Part shown: positions 1 to 5,386 of the stretch, piece after piece | Position numbering within the stretch: the stretch's first letter is position 1 | How the letters are laid out: the number at the start of each line of letters is the position of its first letter | Origin: Mariprofundaceae bacterium | GTDB lineage: Bacteria; Pseudomonadota; Zetaproteobacteria; Mariprofundales; Mariprofundaceae | Assembly: GCA_030950965.1 (NCBI GenBank) | Contig: JAUZQP010000039.1 | Location: 1 to 5,913 of the forward strand | DNA length: 5,913 nt | Direction of reading: 5' to 3' | Position numbers and translations under genes: made by a program | Notes under the pieces: model-generated | Database searches by the model: none | What the model was told of the DNA's origin: nothing | Seen by the model: the letters and a program-made list of their open reading frames with translations, nothing else

Positions 1-459
1 ACCACAAGCAGTAGCACCGCAAGCAGTAGCGCCGCAAGCAGTAGCGCTGCAAGCAGTAGCGCCGCAAGCAGTAGCACCGCAAGCAGTAGCACCGCAAGCA
101 GTAGCACCGCAAGCAGTAGCGCCGCAAGTAGTAGCACCGCAAGCAGTAGCACCACAAGCAGTAACGCCACAAGCAGTAACGCCACAAGCAGTAGCACCAC
201 AAGCAGTAGCACCGCAAGCAGTAGCGCCGCAAGCAGTAGCGCTGCAAGCAGTAGCGCCGCAAGCAGTAGCACCACAAGCAGTAGCACCGCAAGCAGTAGC
301 GCCGCAAGCAGTAGCGCCGCAAGCAGTAGCGCCGCAAGCAGTAACGCCACAAGCAGTAACGCCACAAGCAGTAGCACCACAAGCAGTAACGCCACAAGCA
401 GTAGCACCGCAAGCAGTAGCACCGCAAGTAGTAGCACCGCAAGCAGTAGCACCGCAAGC
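1..459 (+). repeat. 15-bp tandem array, 30 full units plus a partial unit, coding for PQAVA
   Basis: The consensus unit is ACCGCAAGCAGTAGC, in perfect 15-base register from base 1 to 450, with nine more bases to 459. The array continues past the left edge, so 30 is a minimum. Variation is limited to five unit positions. Position 1 A/G and position 4 G/A are both synonymous in the gspB frame (25 variant sites). Position 3 C>T gives Pro to Leu in units 4 and 17. Position 9 C>T gives Ala to Val in units 9 and 29. Position 14 G>A gives Ala to Thr in units 11, 12, 23, 24 and 26. No indel breaks the register. Because the unit is a multiple of three, copy-number changes keep the reading frame open. 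Confidence 0.97.
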
Positions 460-697
460 TCCTATGATCAATATCGAAGATGCAAGCGACGAACTGCGCA
501 TCGACTTGCCCGACATGCACGTCGATGCGCATTGGTTCAGCGAGCATCCCAGCAAAAGTATGGTGATTATCAATGGTCGAACCTTGCATCAAGGGTCATC
601 ATTTTCCGCTGGTGCGGTGGTGATCGAACAGATTACCCAGCATGGCATGGTGATTCGTTTTCGCCATCAACGCATTAAAATCAAGACATTTCATTGA
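1..697 (+). CDS. gspB: GspB-like type II secretion protein, 3' part, with PQAVA-repeat linker
   Basis: The gene is partial at the left edge; codons begin at base 2 and 231 are visible before the TGA at 695-697. Visible residues 1 to about 153 are a PQAVA pentapeptide array. It is followed by an acidic spacer (INIEDASDELRID) and a C-terminal domain reading LPDM, HWFSEHPSKSMVIINGRTL, then QGSSFSAGAVVIEQI and GMVIRF. This is the pattern I know from the T2SSB domain of GspB/PulB/OutB: a short beta domain with 'inGr', 'eGd' and 'I..dGvvl'. GspB is normally an inner-membrane protein with one N-terminal membrane segment, a proline-rich periplasmic linker and this periplasmic domain; with GspA it helps place the GspD secretin in the outer membrane. 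The N-terminus lies outside the window. Frame choice is supported because most differences between repeat units fall on third codon positions in this frame. The ATG at 464 is internal, not a start. The lipoprotein gene follows after 13 bases. The family call is by motif memory only. Confidence 0.77.
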   Translation, partial: PQAVAPQAVAPQAVALQAVAPQAVAPQAVAPQAVAPQAVAPQVVAPQAVAPQAVTPQAVTPQAVAPQAVAPQAVAPQAVALQAVAPQAVAPQAVAPQAVAPQAVAPQAVAPQAVTPQAVTPQAVAPQAVTPQAVAPQAVAPQVVAPQAVAPQAPMINIEDASDELRIDLPDMHVDAHWFSEHPSKSMVIINGRTLHQGSSFSAGAVVIEQITQHGMVIRFRHQRIKIKTFH

Positions 698-710
698 TAC
701 AGGAGTGATG

Positions 711-1088
711 ATGAAACTTAACCCCTATCCCTATATGGTGCGTTTTTTTATAGGGTGTATTATTGTCACCTGCACCCTTGCCTCATGCAGCAAAAGCAAT
801 GTCCCTACTGAGATATATGATGATTATAAAGCTTTAGATGCGCCAAAAATCCTCTATGGTTGCACCAACGAGTATCCCTATGTTTTAGCCTGCGCCTTAG
901 AAGGGACGTTAACGCCCGAGGCATGCATGGATGATGCTGTGCAGAATGATCGATTAGCGGAAGAGGTGAACTTTACCCGTTACAGCGCGGATTCGACGCA
1001 AGGTAATCTTTACTCTTACCAAGAGATGCTCGACCTAGCTGAAGCCAAATGTATGGGCGTGTTTGAAATTATAAAAGAAGAACAATAG
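711..1088 (+). CDS. Small cysteine-containing lipoprotein downstream of gspB
   Basis: A 125-residue protein. The start is taken as ATG 711 because AGGAG at 701-705 sits five bases before it; ATG 708 is too close, and GTG 705 overlaps the Shine-Dalgarno itself. The N-terminus is a lipoprotein signal: a short polar stretch, Arg11, a hydrophobic core (residues 12-23) and the lipobox LASC with the lipidated Cys26. Ser follows at +2, which by the E. coli Lol rule favours the outer membrane. The mature part (about 100 residues) has four further cysteines (51, 61, 72, 114), enough for two periplasmic disulfides. It is acidic and looks mostly helical, with helix-like stretches around 69-86 and 103-124. 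I do not recognise a family. The 13-base gap after gspB suggests one operon, so a role with the secretion machinery, for instance as a secretin pilotin, is possible but inferred from size, lipidation and position only. Confidence 0.85.
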   Translation: MKLNPYPYMVRFFIGCIIVTCTLASCSKSNVPTEIYDDYKALDAPKILYGCTNEYPYVLACALEGTLTPEACMDDAVQNDRLAEEVNFTRYSADSTQGNLYSYQEMLDLAEAKCMGVFEIIKEEQ

Positions 1089-1120
1089 TTCGATTGATGA
1101 ATCATTCAGATTAGGACTCT

Positions 1121-1250
1121 GAAAAAATAAAACATCCATTTCTATTCGTCTATGAATCCAGCTTCATCGTTGCAGAATGTGGTACATATCGAAGGGTATG
1201 AACCACACCCTACGTCTTGAACCTGAACCCATATCCGTCGTGTAAATGGG
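1121..1250 (+). repeat. Diverged intergenic element, copy A
   Basis: This stretch aligns with 5251-5380 at an almost constant offset of 4130-4131 bases, needing a single one-base shift near 1165. Shared blocks are the first 12 bases (GAAAAAATAAAA), TCTA-T-G-C at 1141-1150, CGTTGCA at 1168-1174, TACATAT at 1183-1189, and CG-CTTGAA-CTG at 1213-1225 followed by scattered matches to 1250. My hand count is roughly 60% identity over 130 bases. Both copies begin shortly after a stop codon. The segment that forms a perfect hairpin in copy B (5342-5371) is only partly pairable here (8 of 12 positions), so this copy looks decayed or differently constrained. Confidence 0.55.
1178..1207 (+). promoter_or_regulatory. 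12-bp hairpin / dyad in the gap upstream of the dehydrogenase gene
   Basis: The arms are TGTGGT (1178-1183) with ACCACA (1202-1207), and CATATC (1185-1190) with GGTATG (1195-1200). They are separated by one A-A mismatch, include one G-T pair, and close on the four-base loop GAAG. No T run follows, so it is not an intrinsic terminator. It could be an RNA structure at the 3' end of the secretion transcript, or a DNA dyad bound by a regulator. The right arm GGGTATG could alternatively pair with CATATCC at 1230-1236. Confidence 0.5.
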
Positions 1251-1363
1251 ATGCTTAATATTTTCCGCAGCCCTTACATCGTTTGTTCATCTTGTTTTGT
1301 TTAGCGTTTGGCTCACATGCCTGTGTGGGCGAGTTTGCCTCGTGGCTGATATGCGCTAGCGAT

Positions 1364-1372
1364 TGCTGTAAT
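1364..1372 (+). promoter_or_regulatory. Candidate extended -10 promoter for the dehydrogenase gene
   Basis: TGCTGTAAT matches the extended -10 form TGnTATAAT at all but one base. No good -35 hexamer lies 16-18 bases upstream, which is tolerable for an extended -10 promoter. Transcription would begin near 1379 and give a leader of about 27 bases before the TTG start at 1406. The call is by consensus match only. Confidence 0.33.
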
Positions 1373-1405
1373 ATTTGCCACTTATGATTGTTGTTGGAGA
1401 GCCAT

Positions 1406-4400
1406 TTGTCTGAAAATATCCGTGAAATTCCCTATAATTACACCTCATATTCGGATCGTGAAATCATCATCCGCTTTTTAGGTGAAGAGAGTTGGGATGA
1501 CCTGAATGTATTACGCTCACAGCGTAGAACAGGCCGTTCGGCACGCATGCTATTCGAAATCCTTGGCGATTTGTGGATGGTTGAGCGTAATGTTTATCTT
1601 AAAAATGAGCTGCTTAAACGTCATGGCAAACGCAAACGCATGCAGCAACGGCATACTTTACGCCTGCAACGTATTGTTGCTGGGGCGAGTGATAATCCGC
1701 GAGCACTCAAAGTCGCCGCTCGGGTGGAGCATGCGCTGGAGCAATTCAATCGCTGGTTCACCGATGAACCCGCTCGCCGCAAACAGGTGACGCGCGCATT
1801 CTCCCGTTACACGCATCGCAATAATATTCATTTTGATGCATATACGCTCACCCATCACGCCACCGATGCGACAGATTGGCGTTCTCACCTGCCGTTTTGT
1901 GTGCTTACCCCCGACAAGGCGGAAGAGATTCCTGGCTTGGTGCGCGCCGCGCAAGCGCAAGACCTTATCATCATTCCGCGTGGTGGCGGCACGGGCTTGT
2001 GTGGTGGTTCTGTACCGCTGAATGATCAATCTGTTATGTTTAATATGGAAAAACTGGATCACATCGGCGAGGTGGAGATCCGCGATGTATGCCGCATGCC
2101 AGATCAACCAGCGCGTGAGGAAGCCACCATTCGTGTTGGTGCGGGTGCCGTGACAGGGCGGGTGATGGAAGCATCTTTGCCGCATGTGTTTGCTACTGAT
2201 CCGACCAGTTTATGGGCATGTACGATTGGTGGTAACGTTGCCTCCAATGCAGGTGGTAAACATGCGGTGATCTGGGGGACGTGCTTAGATAATCTGCTGG
2301 CATGGAAAATGATCGATGCGCAAGGGCATTGGTTAGAAGTAGAGCGTCTGGATCACCAGATGGATAAGGTTCACCTCCTCGATGAGGCACTCTTCCGCAT
2401 TCGCCGTGTTGATGGCGAAACGGCAGCACTGTTGAGCGATGAGACGTTACACATTCCCGGTCATGTATTCCGCACCCAAGGCTTGGGTAAAGATGTCACG
2501 CGTAAAGCCATGCGCGGCCTGCCAGGGATTCAAAAAGAGGGCTGTGATGGCATGGTGGTGGAAGCGACGTTTGTGCTTCACCGTTCCTATGCGCACACGC
2601 GCACAGTGTGTTGTGAGTTCTTTGGTCAAGATTTGGGTGAAGCTACAGCCGCGATGGTGGGTATTAAACACGCCTTAGATGCACTTGATGGCGCGTACAT
2701 CGAAGGCTTTGAACACTTTGATGAAAAATATGTCAAGGCGATTGATTATATCTCTAAAAGCTCTCGCCCTGACCGCCCTAAGATGGTCTTGCTGATCGAT
2801 GTTTCAGGTGACGAAGAACAGGCGGTAGCTGAGGGTGCAGCCTTGGCAGCACGCTTAACTTCGCAAGGAAATGGCGAAGGTTTTGTCGCCGTGCAAATAG
2901 CGGATCGTGATGCGTTCTGGGCAGATCGCACGCGTATGGCAGCCATTGCTCGCCACACCAAAGCCTTTAAGTTGAACGAAGACGTGGTGATACCACTGGA
3001 TCGCTTGAGTGAATACAACGACTGTGTGGAACGGCTGAATATTGAAAATTCCATTGATAACAAGATGGAAATGGTCACTGAGATTGAGCTGTTTATTGAT
3101 GACTTGCGGAAGAAGCTACAGTCCGATAATGCGCATGTGCGTGAATCTTTGGGCATCAGTGATGGCGCATTCCTTCATGAAAAACTCAACGAATGTGACC
3201 TGTTGCTCAGCTCGGCTCGCATGGGCTGGAAATGTTTACGCAAAGGCTTGGATCTCCCTGCCGAAGACCTAGGACTGCTGCTGCATGATGTGGAAGAGTA
3301 CAGCCCCGATGAGTCCCTATTTCGCGTGATTCAACGTGGTGCGAAGCGGATCTCTTACCGTCAGGAGGTGGAACATCCGTTGCTGGAGCGGCTGCGTGGC
3401 TACGATGTGTTATGCAAAAAAATCACAGCCATTCATCAGCGCGTGCTGTCGGGTCGTATCGTGATTGCCACCCATATGCATGCAGGCGATGGCAATGTTC
3501 ACACCAATATCCCTGTCAATTCCAATAACTATATGATGATGAAACAGGCGCATCACACGGTAGAGTTGATTATGCGTAAGGCGGAAGCACTCGGCGGTGT
3601 CATTTCTGGCGAGCATGGTATTGGTATTACCAAGCTACCCTATTTGAACCAACAGTCCTTGGCAGAGGTCGCCGATTACTTGCGCCAAGTTGACCCAGAG
3701 CATCTGTTTAACCGTGGCAAGTTGATGCCCGACACCAAGCTGGGTCTGACCTATACCCCCAGCTTTAATTTGCTCGAACATGAGGCTGTGATCCTAGAGG
3801 CGGCAGATATTACCGAGTTGGCAGATGTGATTTCACCCTGCTTGCGCTGCGGTAAATGTAAGCCTGTATGCAACACGCATTTTCCACGCAGCAATTTGCT
3901 TTATTCACCGCGTAACAAGATTCAAGCCAGTGCAGCCATTATTGAAGCCTTTTTATACGAATCGCAAACGGGTGAAGAAATCGCCTTTGAACAATTCAAT
4001 GCGATGGGTGAAATAGCCGACCATTGCACTATTTGCCACAAGTGTGAGAAGCCCTGCCCGGTGAATATAGACTTCGGTGAAGTGAGCGAGCGCATGCGAG
4101 CCTTGCTGAGTAACCGCAATCAGAAACCGCGCAATATCGGTACACGCTTGGCCATGACCTTCCTTGCTCTGCGCCAGCCCGATGCTGTCAACATTATGCG
4201 CAAAGGTTTGGTTCAATGGGGGGGCGCAGCGCAGCGTACCTTGCATGAACTCGCTAAGCGCAGTGGTTTATTGAAGCAAAAGCCCCTTGAGCGGCGCAAT
4301 TTGGAAGGTATCCAAGCGCAGGTCATCAGCTTTGTGGAACGCCCGTTGAAGCAACCGCCCGCGCAAACAGCACGGCGCATGCTGGGTATTGAATCACGCG

Positions 4401-5242
4401 ATAAAAACATGATTCCTATTTTGCGTTCGCCGACCATTAAAAGCAGCCGTGCCGTCTTTTACTTCCCTGGTTGTGGTTCGGAACGCTTGTATTCTCAGGT
4501 GGGCTTAGCCACCCAGTCGATGTTGTACAACCTAGGCATTCATGTGGTGTTACCCCCCTCTTATGTCTGTTGCGGTTACCCAGCAACGGCAGGCGGCGAT
4601 GTCAAAAGTGGTCAGCGTATGGTGTATGACAACCGCATCATGCTCCATCGTTTGAAGAACGCGCTCTCCTACCTCGACTTTGAGGCGGTGATTGTCTCCT
4701 GCGGTACCTGTTATGACCAGTTAGAAAATTACCATTTGGAGCAGGTGTTCCCTGACGCGCCGTTGATTGATATTCACGAGTATTTGATTGAACAAAATAT
4801 TGATGTTTCCAGCCTTAGCGGTCAGTCCTATGTGTACCACGAGCCCTGCCATACGCCATTGAAGCAACATGGTAGCGCGGTAGCCGTGGAGCGTTTGTTT
4901 GGTGGCGAAGCCATTGCTTCGGAATCGTGCTGTGGCGAAGCGGGCACGATGGCCGTTTCATCGCCCGACATTGCAGCACGTATTCGTATGCGCAAAGAGG
5001 AAGAGCTGCAACGCAATGTTGCACAACTTCAAGCAACCACGGACAGCGAAACCAAAACAGGCGGGAAAATCCTCACCTCCTGCCCATCCTGTTTGCAAGG
5101 GTTAGGACGCTTGGAAGAAGAGAGTGGGCTAACCGCTGATTATATGGTGGTGGAACTGGCGCGGCGTTTGCATGGCGAAGACTGGCAAGAAGCCTTTATT
5201 CAGCGTGTGAAGCAAGGCGGCATTGAGCGGGTATTGATGTAA
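1406..5242 (+). CDS. DUF3683 FAD-linked oxidase / Fe-S / CCG-domain dehydrogenase (D-lactate or 2-hydroxyacid type)
   Basis: A 1278-residue fusion protein. The start is set at TTG 1406 because GGAGA at 1396-1400 lies five bases upstream; TTG codons at 1388-1394 lack a ribosome binding site, and in-frame TGA 1385 closes the frame. Residues 5 to about 120 are the DUF3683 domain (REIPYNYTSYSDREI, RRTGRSARMLFEILGD). A PCMH-type FAD-binding domain covers about 160-390, with IPRGGGTGLCGG (190-201) and GGNVASNAGG. The FAD-oxidase C-terminal region carries HMHAGDGNVH (690-699) and SGEHGIG (734-740). Two 4Fe-4S motifs follow: C-x2-C-x2-C-x3-C at 812-822 and 874-884. Two CCG domains come next, with cysteines at 1023, 1055-1056, 1098, 1102 and at 1148, 1175-1176, 1226, 1229. 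This resembles E. coli YdiJ and Shewanella Dld-II with an added N-terminal domain. Known relatives oxidise D-lactate or D-2-hydroxyglutarate and pass electrons to the quinone pool. The substrate here is not determined. All cofactor motifs are intact. Confidence 0.93.
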   Translation: MSENIREIPYNYTSYSDREIIIRFLGEESWDDLNVLRSQRRTGRSARMLFEILGDLWMVERNVYLKNELLKRHGKRKRMQQRHTLRLQRIVAGASDNPRALKVAARVEHALEQFNRWFTDEPARRKQVTRAFSRYTHRNNIHFDAYTLTHHATDATDWRSHLPFCVLTPDKAEEIPGLVRAAQAQDLIIIPRGGGTGLCGGSVPLNDQSVMFNMEKLDHIGEVEIRDVCRMPDQPAREEATIRVGAGAVTGRVMEASLPHVFATDPTSLWACTIGGNVASNAGGKHAVIWGTCLDNLLAWKMIDAQGHWLEVERLDHQMDKVHLLDEALFRIRRVDGETAALLSDETLHIPGHVFRTQGLGKDVTRKAMRGLPGIQKEGCDGMVVEATFVLHRSYAHTRTVCCEFFGQDLGEATAAMVGIKHALDALDGAYIEGFEHFDEKYVKAIDYISKSSRPDRPKMVLLIDVSGDEEQAVAEGAALAARLTSQGNGEGFVAVQIADRDAFWADRTRMAAIARHTKAFKLNEDVVIPLDRLSEYNDCVERLNIENSIDNKMEMVTEIELFIDDLRKKLQSDNAHVRESLGISDGAFLHEKLNECDLLLSSARMGWKCLRKGLDLPAEDLGLLLHDVEEYSPDESLFRVIQRGAKRISYRQEVEHPLLERLRGYDVLCKKITAIHQRVLSGRIVIATHMHAGDGNVHTNIPVNSNNYMMMKQAHHTVELIMRKAEALGGVISGEHGIGITKLPYLNQQSLAEVADYLRQVDPEHLFNRGKLMPDTKLGLTYTPSFNLLEHEAVILEAADITELADVISPCLRCGKCKPVCNTHFPRSNLLYSPRNKIQASAAIIEAFLYESQTGEEIAFEQFNAMGEIADHCTICHKCEKPCPVNIDFGEVSERMRALLSNRNQKPRNIGTRLAMTFLALRQPDAVNIMRKGLVQWGGAAQRTLHELAKRSGLLKQKPLERRNLEGIQAQVISFVERPLKQPPAQTARRMLGIESRDKNMIPILRSPTIKSSRAVFYFPGCGSERLYSQVGLATQSMLYNLGIHVVLPPSYVCCGYPATAGGDVKSGQRMVYDNRIMLHRLKNALSYLDFEAVIVSCGTCYDQLENYHLEQVFPDAPLIDIHEYLIEQNIDVSSLSGQSYVYHEPCHTPLKQHGSAVAVERLFGGEAIASESCCGEAGTMAVSSPDIAARIRMRKEEELQRNVAQLQATTDSETKTGGKILTSCPSCLQGLGRLEEESGLTADYMVVELARRLHGEDWQEAFIQRVKQGGIERVLM

Positions 5243-5297
5243 GGGATAAGGAAAAAATAAAATGCCCCCTTCTACTTGCCTCTGCACGCAGATTACA

Positions 5298-5341
5298 GCG
5301 TTGCAAAATAGATTACATATTAGCAATAAGCGCCCTTTTTT
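5298..5341 (+). terminator. Weak candidate intrinsic terminator after the dehydrogenase gene
   Basis: An imperfect stem can form from GCG-TTGC (5298-5304) plus AATA (5307-5310) against TATT (5318-5321), GCAA (5323-5326) and CGC (5331-5333), with loop GATTACA. It has a 2x1 internal loop and a four-base bulge. CC and a run of six Ts (5336-5341) follow, as expected for a Rho-independent terminator. The stem is AT-rich and interrupted, so termination may be partial. If it works, aat needs read-through or a promoter inside this gap. Confidence 0.3.
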
Positions 5342-5371
5342 GCGCCTTGAATCTGCGCACAGATTCGGCGC
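5342..5371 (+). promoter_or_regulatory. Strong hairpin in the aat leader, next to the ribosome binding site
   Basis: GCGCC (5342-5346) pairs with GGCGC (5367-5371) and GAATCTG (5349-5355) pairs with CAGATTC (5360-5366), all 12 pairs perfect. There is a two-base TT bulge on the left arm and the loop is CGCA. The hairpin ends two bases before the Shine-Dalgarno. The T run lies before it, not after it, so it is not a + strand terminator. It could shield or present the ribosome binding site, stabilise the mRNA 5' end, or bind a regulator as a DNA dyad. Confidence 0.65.
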
Positions 5372-5372
5372 A

Positions 5373-5381
5373 TAAGGAGGT
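5373..5381 (+). promoter_or_regulatory. aat: Full-length Shine-Dalgarno sequence deciding the aat start
   Basis: TAAGGAGGT is complementary along all nine bases to the usual 3' tail of 16S rRNA. Six bases separate its last G of GGAGG (5380) from the ATT at 5387, an ideal spacing. It is the main reason for placing the aat start at a non-standard codon. Confidence 0.8.
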
Positions 5382-5386
5382 ATTTT

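Larger units (their letters stand above)
1089..1405. other. Non-coding gap between lipoprotein and dehydrogenase genes
   Basis: About 315 bases with no supported gene. The only open frames are about 20 codons and lack ribosome binding sites. The stretch contains a diverged intergenic element (1121-1250), a hairpin (1178-1207), a T-rich but hairpin-less stretch (about 1280-1302) and a candidate extended -10 promoter (1364-1372). I see no convincing intrinsic terminator for the upstream operon: the hairpins here are not followed by a T run on the + strand. Confidence 0.7.
5251..5380 (+). repeat. Diverged intergenic element, copy B
   Basis: Second member of the pair with 1121-1250. It begins eight bases after the dehydrogenase stop codon with the same 12 bases and ends at the aat Shine-Dalgarno. 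Inside it lie a small dyad TCTGC-AC-GCAGA (5281-5292), the conserved CGTTGCA (5299-5305) and TACATAT (5314-5320), a six-T run (5336-5341) and the perfect hairpin at 5342-5371. The two gaps flank the same gene, so the pair may be a local duplication or two members of a dispersed family. Confidence 0.55.

Noticed and set aside
1..459. CRISPR array or non-coding satellite
   Set aside because: There are no unique spacers; the unit is 15 bases head to tail with no gap, variation follows codon third positions, and the frame continues into a protein domain.
1..595. Alternative open frame 1 through the array (TASSS/AASSS peptide)
   Set aside because: In that frame the common unit differences are amino-acid changes, and beyond the array it gives an arginine-rich sequence with no domain; the other frame continues into a GspB domain.
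464..697. A separate 77-residue gene starting at ATG 464
   Set aside because: No ribosome binding site precedes it and the same frame is open upstream through the array, so the ATG is an internal methionine.
705..710. GTG 705 or ATG 708 as lipoprotein start
   Set aside because: Both overlap or touch the AGGAG ribosome binding site; ATG 711 has proper spacing.
1105..1123. TTCAGA/TCTGAA hairpin as terminator of the gspB-lipoprotein unit
   Set aside because: The stem is six pairs and AT-rich, and on the + strand it is followed by As, not Ts; on the - strand the Ts come before the stem.
1152..1245. Two small ORFs of about 22 codons (from ATG 1152 and ATG 1177)
   Set aside because: Neither has a Shine-Dalgarno sequence, and they overlap the hairpin and the shared element.
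1388..1405. Upstream TTG codons (1388, 1391, 1394) as start of the dehydrogenase
   Set aside because: No ribosome binding site lies before them, and TTG 1394 overlaps the GGAGA that serves TTG 1406.
1658..2185. 175-residue ORF on the - strand inside the dehydrogenase gene
   Set aside because: It lies wholly opposite a strongly conserved coding region, has no recognisable domain, and is a shadow frame.
5301..5329. TTGCAA with a -10-like AATAAG 18 bases on as an aat promoter
   Set aside because: The -10 match is poor and the pairing is not kept in the related copy at 1121-1250, so it is not listed as a feature.
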